A stretch of 64,000 nucleotides of DNA from Arthrobacter globiformis (GCF_003261175.1 NZ_QLNP01000042.1:19202-83201); one strand, 5' to 3'. Positions 34,370-43,394 are shown, counted from the first letter of the stretch. Notes: a model not told the origin generated them from the sequence alone. Numbers and translations are program-made.

Positions 34370-34375
34370 TAGATT
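34370..34375 (+). promoter_or_regulatory. Leaderless -10 box (TAGATT) of uvrB
   Basis: TAGATT, 6 bases, then ATG at 34382. I found no LexA-type palindrome in the 62 bases between coaE and uvrB. Confidence 0.65.
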
Positions 34376-34381
34376 AGATGC

Positions 34382-36481
34382 ATGAGTCTTGCGCAGGAGG
34401 TCAACCGAGTCGTTGCGCCCTTCGAGGTCATCAGCGAGTTCCAGCCCGCCGGTGACCAGCCGGCGGCCATCGCCGAGCTGACGGAGCGCATCAAAAACGG
34501 CGAAAAGGACGTGGTGCTGCTCGGCGCCACCGGTACCGGCAAGAGCGCCACCACTGCGTGGCTGATCGAGCAGGTCCAGCGGCCCACTCTGGTGATGGTC
34601 CAGAACAAGACCCTCGCGGCGCAGCTGGCCAACGAGTTCCGCGAACTCCTGCCGAACAATGCGGTGGAGTACTTCGTGTCCTACTACGACTACTACCAGC
34701 CCGAGGCGTACGTCGCGCAGACGGACACGTTCATAGAAAAGGACTCCTCCATTAACGAGGAAGTGGAACGGCTCCGGCACTCCGCCACCAACGCGCTCCT
34801 CACCCGCCGCGACGTGATTGTGGTGGCAACCGTGTCCTGCATCTACGGCCTTGGCACGCCGGAAGAGTACATCGCCGGCATGGTGACGCTGCGCAAGGGC
34901 GCCGAAATGAACCGTGATGACCTGCTGCGCAAGTTCGTCTCCATGCAGTACGCCCGCAATGACATGGACTTCCACCGCGGCACCTTCCGGGTCCGCGGCG
35001 ACACCGTCGAAATCATTCCCATGTATGAGGAACTGGCCATCCGGATCGAGTTCTTCGGGGATGAGATTGAGAACATCCATACCCTGCACCCGCTGACCGG
35101 CGAGGTGATCCGGGACGAAGAGGAAATGTACGTGTTCCCGGCCTCGCACTATGTGGCCGGCCCCGAGCGGATGGCGCGTGCCATAAAGCGGATTGAGGAC
35201 GAACTCGCCGACCGGCTCCAGGTCCTGGAGAGCCAGAACAAGCTCGTGGAATCCCAGCGGCTGCGGATGCGCACCACTTACGACCTCGAGATGATGCAGC
35301 AGATGGGTTTCTGCAACGGCATCGAGAACTACTCATCGCACATTGACGGCCGCGCCCGCGGAACCGCCCCGCATTGCCTCCTGGACTACTTCCCGGACGA
35401 TTTCCTGCTGGTGGTGGACGAATCCCACGTGACCATCCCGCAGATCGGGGCCATGTACGAAGGCGATATGTCCCGCAAGCGGAACCTGGTGGACTTCGGC
35501 TTCCGGCTGCCGTCCGCCATGGACAACCGGCCGTTGAAATGGGACGAGTTCCTGGAGCGCGTAGGCCAGACGGTCTATTTGTCCGCCACGCCCGGCAAGT
35601 ACGAACTTGGCAAGGCGGACGGCTTCGTCCAGCAGATCATCCGTCCCACCGGCCTGATCGACCCCGAGGTGGTGGTCAAGCCCACTAAAGGCCAGATCGA
35701 CGACCTGCTGGGTGAGATCAAGACCCGTACCGAGAAGAACGAACGCGTCCTGGTCACCACGCTCACCAAGCGGATGGCGGAGGACCTCACCGACTACCTC
35801 CTCGGCCACGGCATCAAGGTGGAGTACCTGCACTCCGACGTCGACACGCTGCGGCGTGTTGAGCTGCTCCGCGAACTCCGGATGGGTGTGTTCGACGTCC
35901 TGGTTGGCATCAACCTGCTCCGGGAAGGCCTTGACCTGCCGGAGGTCTCCTTGGTAAGCATCCTGGACGCGGACAAGGAAGGCTTCCTGCGGTCGTCCAC
36001 GTCCCTGATCCAGACCATCGGCCGGGCCGCGCGCAACGTCTCGGGCCAGGTCCACATGTACGCGGACCGGATTACTGACTCCATGGCCCATGCCATCGAT
36101 GAAACAAACCGGCGCCGCGCCATCCAGGTGGCCTACAACACGGAAAACGGAATCGACCCGCAACCGCTGCGGAAGAAGATCGCCGACATCACCGACCAGC
36201 TGGCCAAGGAAGACGCGGACACCCAGGAGCTGCTCAACAGCAACCGTTTGGCCAAGGGCGCCAAGCGCGGCAAATCCGCCGCCAAGGGGGCCGCAACCGT
36301 CCGCGCCGACGGGCTGGCGGCCGCGCCTGCCGAGGACCTCGTGGGCCTGATCGAGCAGCTGACCGAGCAGATGCACGGAGCGGCCGCCGAGCTGCAGTTC
36401 GAAGTGGCTGCCCGCATCCGCGACGAAGTTTCCGAGCTCAAGAAGGAACTGCGGCAGATGCAGTCAGCCGGGCACGCCTAG
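34382..36481 (+). CDS. uvrB: Excinuclease ABC subunit B
   Basis: A 699-residue UvrB. It has Walker [12 protein letters not shown], the beta-hairpin region [20 protein letters not shown], the DESH-type helicase motif VVDESHVT, the late helicase motif QTIGRAARN and a C-terminal UVR domain (about 655-695, [20 protein letters not shown]) that contacts UvrC. It loads on damaged DNA after UvrA and positions UvrC for incision. The basic linker [15 protein letters not shown] before the UVR domain is lineage-typical. Own leaderless promoter. Confidence 0.97.
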   Translation: MSLAQEVNRVVAPFEVISEFQPAGDQPAAIAELTERIKNGEKDVVLLGATGTGKSATTAWLIEQVQRPTLVMVQNKTLAAQLANEFRELLPNNAVEYFVSYYDYYQPEAYVAQTDTFIEKDSSINEEVERLRHSATNALLTRRDVIVVATVSCIYGLGTPEEYIAGMVTLRKGAEMNRDDLLRKFVSMQYARNDMDFHRGTFRVRGDTVEIIPMYEELAIRIEFFGDEIENIHTLHPLTGEVIRDEEEMYVFPASHYVAGPERMARAIKRIEDELADRLQVLESQNKLVESQRLRMRTTYDLEMMQQMGFCNGIENYSSHIDGRARGTAPHCLLDYFPDDFLLVVDESHVTIPQIGAMYEGDMSRKRNLVDFGFRLPSAMDNRPLKWDEFLERVGQTVYLSATPGKYELGKADGFVQQIIRPTGLIDPEVVVKPTKGQIDDLLGEIKTRTEKNERVLVTTLTKRMAEDLTDYLLGHGIKVEYLHSDVDTLRRVELLRELRMGVFDVLVGINLLREGLDLPEVSLVSILDADKEGFLRSSTSLIQTIGRAARNVSGQVHMYADRITDSMAHAIDETNRRRAIQVAYNTENGIDPQPLRKKIADITDQLAKEDADTQELLNSNRLAKGAKRGKSAAKGAATVRADGLAAAPAEDLVGLIEQLTEQMHGAAAELQFEVAARIRDEVSELKKELRQMQSAGHA

Positions 36482-36537
36482 CGGCTGCTGGATCAGGTGG
36501 CGCGGGCGCCGTCACGTGGCGCGGGGGACCGCGCCTC

Positions 36538-36543
36538 TAGGGT
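36538..36543 (+). promoter_or_regulatory. Probable -10 box (TAGGGT) of the riboswitch-terC transcript
   Basis: TAGGGT lies 12-15 bases upstream of the first riboswitch stem, so transcription would start just before the aptamer. No convincing -35 is visible. Confidence 0.45.
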
Positions 36544-36554
36544 AAAGTTGAGGT

Positions 36555-36674
36555 CACGTAGGGGAGTATCCCAAGCGCTACGAACGTCAACACGCAGGGC
36601 ACAGATGCCCTGCCGGGCGTAGCGGGCAGCCACATCAGCACCAAGTGCACAGGTTCGCCGGAGAGACTTACACC
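36555..36674 (+). promoter_or_regulatory. yybP-ykoY (Mn2+) riboswitch upstream of terC
   Basis: The leader has the conserved GGGGAGTA at 36561-36568 inside a stem CGTAG (36557-36561) / CTACG (36578-36582). The conserved GTCAACA and a GCAGGGC/GCCCTGC hairpin (36594-36613) follow, then the CCGGAGAGACTTAC block. These are signatures of the yybP-ykoY aptamer, which senses Mn2+ and commonly controls TerC/MntP-type genes. The end of the aptamer is about 30 bases from the terC start, so control could be translational. Boundaries are approximate. Confidence 0.82.
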
Positions 36675-36704
36675 GGTTTTCTGTACCCTGCGAAAGGCAT
36701 TTTT

Positions 36705-37730
36705 GTGGAACTTCCCGTCTGGTTCGAGGTCGGCTCGTTCGTCGTCCTCGGCCTCATCCTCCTTATGGACCTGCTTCTGGTAGTGCGCCGTCCGCATGAG
36801 CCCTCCATGAAGGAAGCCGGCCTCTGGGTGGCCTTCTACGTCGCACTGGCCCTCGTGTTTGCCGGTGCCATGTTCGCGTTCACGGGGCCCGAGTACGGCG
36901 GCCAGTTCGTTGCCGGCTGGGTGACTGAGTACAGCCTCAGCATCGACAACCTGTTTGTCTTCATCATCATCATGGCCCGCTTCTCCGTGCCCCGTAAGTA
37001 CCAGCAGGAAGTGCTGATGGTGGGCATCATCATCGCACTGGTCCTGCGCGGCATCTTCATCATGCTCGGCGCCATCGTGATCGAGCAGTTCAGCTGGGTC
37101 TTCTACATCTTCGGCGCCTTCCTCCTCTGGACCGCCTGGAAGCAGGCGCAGGACGAGGGTGAAGACGAAGAGGACAAGGAGAACGCCCTCATCGGCAAGC
37201 TCCGCAAGGTCATCCCCATGTCCGAGAAGTTCGACGGCGGCAAGCTGCGCACCACCGTGGACGGCAAGAAGGTCTTCACCCCCATGCTGATCGTCTTCGT
37301 CACCATCGGCATGACCGACCTGCTCTTCGCGGTTGACTCCATCCCCGCGATCTTCGGCCTGACGCAGAGTGCCTTCATCGTCTTCACGGCGAACATTTTT
37401 GCCCTGATGGGCCTGCGGCAGCTGTACTTCCTGCTCGGCGGCCTGATGAACCGCCTCATCTACCTGAAGCACGCACTGTCCATCATCCTGGCGTTCATCG
37501 GCGTGAAGCTGATCCTGCACGCCATGCACGTCAACGAGCTGCCGTTTATCAACGGCGGGCACCACATCGAGTGGGCCCCGGAAATCCCGACGTACGTGTC
37601 CCTCGCGGTCATCATCGGCACCATCATCATCGCTGTGATCGCCAGCCTGGTGAGCTCCGGCGCACAGAAGGCCAAGCTGGATGCCCGCCTCGAGGAGGAC
37701 TCCCGGAAGAGCCTGAGCGACGTCGACTAG
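36705..37730 (+). CDS. TerC-family membrane protein (metal/Mn2+ export)
   Basis: A 341-residue TerC-type protein with seven to nine hydrophobic segments. The family acidic signature EYSLSIDNLFVFIIIM and the repeated VTIGMTDLLFAVDSIPAIFG carry the intramembrane Asp residues. A charged cytoplasmic loop (QAQDEGEDEEDKENALIG) sits in the middle. The upstream yybP-ykoY riboswitch points to manganese homeostasis, probably export. GTG 36705 is the likely start (VELPVWFEVGSF); an in-frame start at 36645 would lie inside the riboswitch. Confidence 0.93.
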   Translation: MELPVWFEVGSFVVLGLILLMDLLLVVRRPHEPSMKEAGLWVAFYVALALVFAGAMFAFTGPEYGGQFVAGWVTEYSLSIDNLFVFIIIMARFSVPRKYQQEVLMVGIIIALVLRGIFIMLGAIVIEQFSWVFYIFGAFLLWTAWKQAQDEGEDEEDKENALIGKLRKVIPMSEKFDGGKLRTTVDGKKVFTPMLIVFVTIGMTDLLFAVDSIPAIFGLTQSAFIVFTANIFALMGLRQLYFLLGGLMNRLIYLKHALSIILAFIGVKLILHAMHVNELPFINGGHHIEWAPEIPTYVSLAVIIGTIIIAVIASLVSSGAQKAKLDARLEEDSRKSLSDVD

Positions 37731-37752
37731 GCTTCCCAGCCAGTCCCAGCAC

Positions 37753-37791
37753 AAAGCAACCCCGGCCACAGGTGGCCGGGGTTGCTTTTTG
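37753..37791 (+). terminator. Rho-independent terminator after terC
   Basis: A 16-bp stem of AAAGCAACCCCGGCCA with its complement and a CAGG loop, ending in TTTTT. It stands 23 bases after the stop codon. The A-rich 5' side lets it act in both directions. Confidence 0.95.
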
Positions 37792-37814
37792 CATGTCGGG
37801 GGGCAAATCCGAAG

Positions 37815-37875
37815 CGCGAACTGGCAGGTAATGCCCTTAACTCCCCGTTTTGAGGGCGTTATCTGCCAGTTCGCG
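37815..37875. repeat. 61-base hairpin element between convergent genes
   Basis: CGCGAACTGGCAG (37815-37827) pairs perfectly with 37863-37875. Pairing continues inward to 37837/37853 with only two G-T wobbles, giving about 23 pairs around a short loop. It lies past the terC terminator and 44 bases from the end of the hydrolase gene. It is probably a dispersed palindromic element. Confidence 0.75.
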
Positions 37876-37918
37876 TGACCTGTGGGTCCATTAGCGCCGG
37901 ATTTGTTTTCTGAATGGC

Positions 37919-39280
37919 TCAGCGGGCGGAGCGCACCATGCCGAGCAGGCGGCCGAAGATGGCCTCACCGTCGTCCGCGATGCCGTCGTGGTGGAACTCA
38001 CCGGTTTCCCATGTCTTCAGCTTGCGGACGGCGGCAGCCGTCTCCATGGAGAGCCCGTGGTCCACATAGATGTCATCGCGGTAGACGGCGGCCGCCGCGG
38101 GCACGATGTTGGCAGCCAGCTGCGCGGTGTCGTACAGGGGCTTCCAGTCAGCCTTGGCCGCCAGCAGTTCCGCCACTTCCTGCAGCGGGCGAAGGGCAGG
38201 GTCCTGTTCGAAGTACCACGGGTAGACCATCTCGCCGGTCAGGAGTGGCTCGGCAGCGTCCGGGCTGAACTCCGGGAACTCCTCGAGAACCCGCCAGGCC
38301 GCCCAGCCCGTGGCCGCGTTCTGGCCATAGATGGACTCATGCATCAGCGCGTACAGCGGATTGGCTGCCCGCGAGACCAGGGGGCGGACCTGCTCCAGGA
38401 ACGGATCGGAAAGGCGCGGACCGCCGGGCGCCTGCACAAAGGCGTCCTCCAGCAGGTTGTGCAGGGTGTCCACCCGGGTGTTCCCGCCGAGGAAGGACCC
38501 CACCATCTGGAACCTCTCCACCGTGAGGGGAGAACCGTCCGGGAGGTACTCCGCCGTGCTGCGGAGGTGGCTGGCGATGCGGTTTACCGCTTCCCGGTCC
38601 TCGGGGTACCAGCCGAAGTACTCCGCGTTGCGGGCTGCCACCCGCCTGAAGGTCTCGCGGTAGACCCGCTCGGGGGAACCGGTGAGCGGGGCGAGTCCTC
38701 CGGTGATCAGTACCTCGCGCAGGCCCGTGGGGGCGAACGAAAGGTACGTGAGCGCGCAGAAGCCGCCGTAGCTCTGCCCGTAGACAGTCCACGGCTCCGA
38801 ACCGAGAGCCTGGCGGATGAGCTCCGCGTCCGCAATGATCGAATCAGCCCGGAAGTGCTCAAGGTACCTCGCCTGGGCTGCCGCATCCCCGCGCAGCGGC
38901 AGGGTGTTGCGGTCAATGAGGGAGGAGAGGCCGGTGCCCCGCTGGTCCAGCATCAGGATGCGGAAGTCCTTGGCGGCCGCTTTGCTCCAGCCCCCCAGCG
39001 ACGCGAAGCGGTTGCCGCGCCCGCCGGGACCGCCCTGAAGGTACAGGAGCCAGGGCAAATCGGCGGCTTCTGCCTCCGTGTGCTCGGCGGACACGTACTC
39101 GCGGGCGAAGACCGTGATCGTCTCGGCCGCGTCCTCCCCGCCCGGGCCGGCAAAATGGTCCAGCGGCAGGGTGAAGTAGTGTTCTGCGGTGCGCATCCCG
39201 CGGAAGTTGTGCCGGGCGCGGACTGTATGGACCGGGCCCGCATGAACTGTGGCGTCCAGTGCTGCCTCAGCCATGGACAC
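37919..39280 (-). CDS. Alpha/beta hydrolase, proline iminopeptidase-like
   Basis: A 453-residue alpha/beta hydrolase. The oxyanion-hole region YLQGGPGGRGNRF, LMLDQRGTGLSS and the nucleophile elbow VYGQSYGGFCALTYL match the peptidase S33 (proline iminopeptidase/tripeptidyl aminopeptidase) family. The catalytic His is likely in DIYVDHGLSME. It probably removes N-terminal residues from peptides, and no signal peptide is seen, so it is cytoplasmic. GTG 39280 or ATG 39274 overlaps the end of the upstream acetyltransferase gene, so they form a two-gene operon. Confidence 0.87.
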   Translation of the reverse strand: MSMAEAALDATVHAGPVHTVRARHNFRGMRTAEHYFTLPLDHFAGPGGEDAAETITVFAREYVSAEHTEAEAADLPWLLYLQGGPGGRGNRFASLGGWSKAAAKDFRILMLDQRGTGLSSLIDRNTLPLRGDAAAQARYLEHFRADSIIADAELIRQALGSEPWTVYGQSYGGFCALTYLSFAPTGLREVLITGGLAPLTGSPERVYRETFRRVAARNAEYFGWYPEDREAVNRIASHLRSTAEYLPDGSPLTVERFQMVGSFLGGNTRVDTLHNLLEDAFVQAPGGPRLSDPFLEQVRPLVSRAANPLYALMHESIYGQNAATGWAAWRVLEEFPEFSPDAAEPLLTGEMVYPWYFEQDPALRPLQEVAELLAAKADWKPLYDTAQLAANIVPAAAAVYRDDIYVDHGLSMETAAAVRKLKTWETGEFHHDGIADDGEAIFGRLLGMVRSAR

Positions 39281-39767
39281 CGGCCTCGCTGCGGCTGCCG
39301 AACTCTGCCAGCGCCGTTCCGGTCAGCCGGAACGTGGACCATTCCTCCATCGGGAATGCCCCGAGCTTCCGGTAGAAGTTGATGGACGGTTCGTTCCAGT
39401 CCAGGACGCTCCATTCCACGCGCGCGTAGCCGCGTTCGACGGCGGTCGCCGCCAAATGCTGCAGAAGGGCCTTCCCGTGGCCCTCGCCGCGCGCCTCCGG
39501 GGTGACGTAAAGGTCCTCCAGATAGATTCCGTGCACGCCTTCCCACGTTGAGTAGTTCAGGAACCAGAGCGCGAAGCCACGCACGTCGCCGGCCTCATTC
39601 TCGGCCATGTGCGCATACACGCGCGGGTTGCTGCCGAAGAGCACCTCGGTGAGCATCTCGGGCGTGTTCCGGACGGCGTCGGGCTCTTTTTCATAGACAG
39701 CCAGCTCGTGGATCAACTGCAGGATAACGGGAACGTCGGCGGGTGTTGCGGGACGGATTACACTCAT
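39267..39767 (-). CDS. GNAT N-acetyltransferase (diamine acetyltransferase-like)
   Basis: A 166-residue GNAT protein beginning VIRPATPADVPVILQLIHEL. It contains IYLEDLYVTPEARGEGHGKA (the acetyl-CoA-binding R/Q-x-x-G-x-G/A loop), VEWSVLDWNEPSINFYRKLG and the usual C-terminal strand. The spacing is like spermidine/spermine acetyltransferase-type enzymes, but the substrate is unknown. Leaderless: TAAGCT stands 7 bases before the ATG. Its end overlaps the hydrolase start. Confidence 0.88.
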   Translation of the reverse strand: MSVIRPATPADVPVILQLIHELAVYEKEPDAVRNTPEMLTEVLFGSNPRVYAHMAENEAGDVRGFALWFLNYSTWEGVHGIYLEDLYVTPEARGEGHGKALLQHLAATAVERGYARVEWSVLDWNEPSINFYRKLGAFPMEEWSTFRLTGTALAEFGSRSEAGVHG

Positions 39768-39838
39768 GAGTCCGAGCTTACTGGGTCCTGGCTTGCTGGA
39801 TCAGGCCGGCAGCAGCAGGGCAGGGTGCCGCCGGAGTA

Positions 39839-39844
39839 TAGGCT
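39839..39844 (+). promoter_or_regulatory. -10 box (TAGGCT) of the phosphopantetheinyl transferase transcript
   Basis: TAGGCT stands 10 bases before an ATG (39855) that opens a 20-codon frame ending at 39917. That short frame overlaps the likely GTG start (39908) of the next gene, so it may act as a leader peptide. Confidence 0.4.
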
Positions 39845-39907
39845 GTTGATTCCCATGACCTATCAAAAGTGCAGCAGCGCTTCCGCAGACGGTGCGACGG
39901 GGCGGCA

Positions 39908-40666
39908 GTGCCGGTAAGTGACCGTGTCCGTCTGGCTGCCGTGAGGCTGTCCAGCGTCGACCTCGGGCAGGCCGATACTTTGGACGACGGCGAGCGGCAG
40001 CGGGCAGCGTCGTTGGGTTCCGGAATTCAGCGGGACAGGTTCCTGGCCGGACGCATCGCGTTGCGGCGCCACGCCGCCGAAACCGCAGGGATGGGCGCCG
40101 CAGGGCTCCGGGCAGACTACATCTGCCGGGAGTGCAGGAGGGGCGACCGTGTGCACGGCATGCCCCGCTACCAGGCCGGTCCGTCCGGGCCTGCCGTTCT
40201 GGCGAGCCTGAGCCGGGCGGGGGACTGGTGCCTGCTGGCAGCCACAACTGACGAACGGGTCCTGGGAGTCGGCGTCGACCTGGAGGGCAGCACGGCCGCA
40301 GGCTTCGACGGGTTCGGGCTGGTTGCCCTTTCGGAGCGCGAGCGGGAACACCTGCAGAGGGTGGAGCCCGCACTTCGGCCAAGATTCCAGACACTCCTGT
40401 GGACGCGCAAGGAGGCAGTTCTCAAGGCGCTGGGCAGGGGACTGGCCGCCGTCGACCCGGCTCTGGTGGACGTTGCCGGACCCGTTCCCTTGCTGCCGGG
40501 CTTCCTGCAGGCACCGGCCCCGCCTTTGGTCACGGGCGTGCCTCTGGCGGGGGGCCAGGAAGGCAGCGGACAGCGTTGGCTGGTCGACGCCGTGGATCCG
40601 GAGTCAGTGGGACTGCCGCATTCCTTCATGGTGGCAATAGCGCTCGCAAGGACGCCCGGCCCGTAG
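39908..40666 (+). CDS. 4'-phosphopantetheinyl transferase superfamily protein
   Basis: A 252-residue Sfp/AcpT-type protein. The Mg-binding motif VLGVGVDLEG, the family segment RFLAGRIALRRHAAE and the helix LLWTRKEAVLKALGRGL (W-x-x-K-E-A) are clear. It transfers phosphopantetheine from CoA to a carrier protein. No carrier protein, polyketide or nonribosomal peptide gene is in the window, so its partner lies elsewhere. The start is uncertain: GTG 39908 (chosen, near GGGGCGG) or GTG 39869, which would add 13 residues. Confidence 0.85.
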   Translation: MPVSDRVRLAAVRLSSVDLGQADTLDDGERQRAASLGSGIQRDRFLAGRIALRRHAAETAGMGAAGLRADYICRECRRGDRVHGMPRYQAGPSGPAVLASLSRAGDWCLLAATTDERVLGVGVDLEGSTAAGFDGFGLVALSEREREHLQRVEPALRPRFQTLLWTRKEAVLKALGRGLAAVDPALVDVAGPVPLLPGFLQAPAPPLVTGVPLAGGQEGSGQRWLVDAVDPESVGLPHSFMVAIALARTPGP

Positions 40667-40672
40667 CTCGCG

Positions 40673-40723
40673 GCCCGCCTGTCAGAGCCTGCCCGCCTGT
40701 CAGAGCCTGCCCGCCTGTCAGAG
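40673..40723. repeat. 18-bp tandem repeat between convergent genes
   Basis: Nearly three copies of GCCCGCCTGTCAGAGCCT follow one another and run into the last codons of the helicase gene, whose stop codon (complement of TCA at 40718-40720) comes from the third unit. It fills most of the 51-base gap to the transferase gene. Confidence 0.8.
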
Positions 40724-43264
40724 GCGGTTCGCCCCGGTCACCCGGACCACCGCAGTGCCGGTCTCGTCCGAGGCGGCCAGATCCACCTCCGCGGAAATCC
40801 CCCAGTCATGGTTACCCGCCGGGTCATCGAAGATCTGCCGGACCTTCCAGACACCGGGCTCCTCGGTGATGATGAGCAGCCCGGGTCCGCGCGCGTCGGG
40901 GCCGGTGCCGATGTCGTCATGCTCGTCGAAGTAGTCGTCCAGGACGTCTTCCCAGCGGTCGGCGTCCCAGCCGGCGTCGCCGTCGAGCTCGCCCAGGGCA
41001 GCGGCGTCCTCGTCCGCAAAAAGCTCGACGCGCCGGAACATCTCGTTCCGGACCATGACCCGGAAGGCCCGGATGTTGGACGTCAGCGACGGCGGCGGGG
41101 GCGGCGGTGCGTCGTGCGGCGTGGGGACGGCACCGGAGGCCAGTTCTTCCCACTCGTCCAGCAGGCTGGAGTCCACCTGCCGCACCAGCTCACCGAGCCA
41201 GGCGATCAGGTCCTCGAGGTCCTCCCGCAGCGCATCCTGCGGAACGGTCTGCCGGAGTGCCTTGAAGCCGTCGGCCAGGTAGCGCAGCACGATGCCCTCG
41301 GAGCGGGCAAGGCCGTAGAACTGCACGAACTCGCCGAAGTTCATCGCGCGCTCGTACATGTCCCGGATGATTGACTTGGGGGCCAGTTCAAAGTCGCCCA
41401 CCCACGGGGCAGCCTTGCGGTACACCTCGAAGGCCTCTCCCAGGATCTCCGCGAGCGGCTGGGGGTAGGTGACCTCGTCGAGCATGGCCATCCGCTGCTC
41501 ATACTCGATGCCGTCCGCTTTCATGGCGGCCACGGCCTCCCCGCGTGCCTTCTTCTGCTGGGCGGACAGGATCTGCCGGGGCTTCTCCAGCGTGGCTTCA
41601 ATGACGGAGACGACGTCGACGGCGTAGGACGGCGACTCGGGGTCCAGCAGGTCCAGCGCTGCGAGCGCAAACGGGGAGAGCGGCTGGTTCAGGGCAAAGT
41701 TCGGCTGCAGGTGGACGGTCAGGCGCACCGTGCGGCCGTCCGTTCCCTGCTCGGCAGCCGGGATGCGCTCCACAACCTCGGCCGCGAGCAGCTCCCGGTA
41801 GATCCCGAGGGCCTTCTTCATGAGCCGAAGCTGGGAAGGGCGGCTTTCGTGGTTCTCCGTGAGGAGCCGGCGCGCCGCGGCGAACGGGTCGCCGGGACGC
41901 TCCATGAGGTTCATGAGCATCGCGTGGGTCACGGTGAAGCTGGAGGTCAGCGGGTCCGGGACGGAGTCCACCAGGCGGTTGTAGGTGGGCTGGCCCCAGG
42001 ACACGAACCCCTCCGGCGGCTTTTTCTTCACCACCTGGCGCAGCTTCCGCTGGTCGTCGCCGAACTTCGCGGTGGCTTTGGCCATCGCCTTGACGTTCTC
42101 CACCACGTGCTCGGGGGCCTGCACCGCCACGGTGCCGGCCGTATCGTAGCCGGCCCGGCCGGCCCTTCCGGCAATCTGGTGGAACTCACGGGAGTTGAGC
42201 AGGCGGGTGCGTACGCCGTCGTACTTGCTCAGGGCGGTGAGCACGACGGTGCGGATGGGAACGTTGATTCCCACGCCCAGCGTGTCCGTGCCGCAGATGA
42301 CCTTAAGCAGGCCGGCCTGGGCCAGTTGCTCCACGAGGCGGCGGTACTTGGGCAGCATGCCGGCGTGGTGCACGCCGATGCCGTGCCGGACCAGGCGGTT
42401 CAGGGTCTTGCCGAACCCTGCCGCGAAACGGAAGTTCGCGATGAGCTCGGCAATCTTGTCCTTTTCTTCGCGGGTGCACACGTTGATGCTCATCAGGGTC
42501 TGGGCGCGCTCGATGGCCTCCGCCTGGCTGAAATGCACCACGTAGACCGGCACTTCCCTGGTGCCCAGCAGTTCTTCGAGGGTCTCGTGGACCGGCGTCT
42601 CGCGGTAGTAGTAGTGCAGCGGAATGGGGCGCTCGGCCGAGCTGACGGTGGTGGTGGGCCGTCCGGTGAGTTCGGTCATGCCGGCTTCGAAGCGGCTGAC
42701 GTCGCCCAGCGTGGCGGACATGAGGAGGAACTGCGCCTGCGGGAGTTCCAGCAGCGGAACCTGCCACGCCCAGCCGCGCTGCGGATCGGAGTAGAAGTGG
42801 AACTCGTCCATGATGACGGCGCCCAGGTCGGCAGCGGCGCCCTCGCGCAGGGCGGTGTTGGCCAGGATCTCCGCGGTGCAGCAGATGATCGGGGCGTCCT
42901 GGTTCACGCCGGAGTCGCCGGTGATCATGCCGACATTCTCCGCCCCGAAGATCTCGCAGAGGGCGAAGAACTTTTCGGACACCAGGGCCTTGATGGGGGC
43001 AGTGTAGTAACTGCGCTCGCCCCGGGCCATCGCCTGGAAATGCGCCGCTATGGCAACGAGGGACTTGCCGGATCCGGTGGGCGTCGCGAGAATCACGTTG
43101 GCGCCGGAGGCCAGTTCCATGATCGCCTCGTCCTGCGCCGGGTACAGCTGCAGGCCACGGCTCTCGGTCCACTCCACGAAGCGCTCGTACAGCGTGTCCG
43201 GGTCCGCGCCGGTTCCGGTGGTGATCCGTGCGGACGGGGCGGGGAGCTGTTCAACGAGTTTCAT
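40718..43264 (-). CDS. DEAD/DEAH-box helicase with DUF3516 C-terminal domain
   Basis: An 848-residue superfamily 2 helicase of the Ski2/Mtr4-like class. It has Walker A ATPTGSGKSL, motif II VIMDEFHFY (DEFH), motif III LMSATLGD, motif VI-type FHQIAGRAGRAG and a C-terminal DUF3516 region (about 480-848). The DUF3516 class is common in actinobacteria and thought to remodel RNA or RNA-protein complexes. The substrate is not established. TAAGCT lies 8 bases before the ATG, with a weak GGAAGG between, so initiation may be leaderless. Confidence 0.92.
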   Translation of the reverse strand: MKLVEQLPAPSARITTGTGADPDTLYERFVEWTESRGLQLYPAQDEAIMELASGANVILATPTGSGKSLVAIAAHFQAMARGERSYYTAPIKALVSEKFFALCEIFGAENVGMITGDSGVNQDAPIICCTAEILANTALREGAAADLGAVIMDEFHFYSDPQRGWAWQVPLLELPQAQFLLMSATLGDVSRFEAGMTELTGRPTTTVSSAERPIPLHYYYRETPVHETLEELLGTREVPVYVVHFSQAEAIERAQTLMSINVCTREEKDKIAELIANFRFAAGFGKTLNRLVRHGIGVHHAGMLPKYRRLVEQLAQAGLLKVICGTDTLGVGINVPIRTVVLTALSKYDGVRTRLLNSREFHQIAGRAGRAGYDTAGTVAVQAPEHVVENVKAMAKATAKFGDDQRKLRQVVKKKPPEGFVSWGQPTYNRLVDSVPDPLTSSFTVTHAMLMNLMERPGDPFAAARRLLTENHESRPSQLRLMKKALGIYRELLAAEVVERIPAAEQGTDGRTVRLTVHLQPNFALNQPLSPFALAALDLLDPESPSYAVDVVSVIEATLEKPRQILSAQQKKARGEAVAAMKADGIEYEQRMAMLDEVTYPQPLAEILGEAFEVYRKAAPWVGDFELAPKSIIRDMYERAMNFGEFVQFYGLARSEGIVLRYLADGFKALRQTVPQDALREDLEDLIAWLGELVRQVDSSLLDEWEELASGAVPTPHDAPPPPPPSLTSNIRAFRVMVRNEMFRRVELFADEDAAALGELDGDAGWDADRWEDVLDDYFDEHDDIGTGPDARGPGLLIITEEPGVWKVRQIFDDPAGNHDWGISAEVDLAASDETGTAVVRVTGANRL

Positions 43265-43318
43265 TGCCTTCCAGCTTAGTGCCAGCGCGTCCCTGAACGG
43301 TTTCGTGCTGGCCGGCGC

Positions 43319-43324
43319 TAGGCT
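43319..43324 (+). promoter_or_regulatory. -10 box (TAGGCT) of the methyltransferase transcript
   Basis: TAGGCT stands about 70 bases upstream of the GTG at 43395. The leader then contains a triple 14-base repeat. Confidence 0.45.
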
Positions 43325-43342
43325 CGCTCTGCCAGGACAAAA

Positions 43343-43384
43343 CTTCAGCGACCAACCTTCAGCGAACAGCGTTCAACGAACAAC
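43343..43384 (+). repeat. Three 14-bp tandem repeats in the leader of the methyltransferase gene
   Basis: The units CTTCAGCGACCAAC, CTTCAGCGAACAGC and GTTCAACGAACAAC follow without gaps and end 1 base before the CGGAGG ribosome binding region of the gene. They could be an operator or leader element. Confidence 0.75.
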
Positions 43385-43394
43385 CGGAGGCCAT

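Noticed and set aside
36645-36705. terC start at 36645
   Set aside because: This would place 20 codons inside the riboswitch aptamer; GTG 36705 gives the family N-terminus.
36705-37730. Tellurite resistance as the function of terC
   Set aside because: Only the family name suggests it; no other ter genes are present and the Mn2+ riboswitch gives a better role.
40673-40723. CRISPR-like array
   Set aside because: The units are direct tandem copies without spacers, only 18 bases long and fewer than three.
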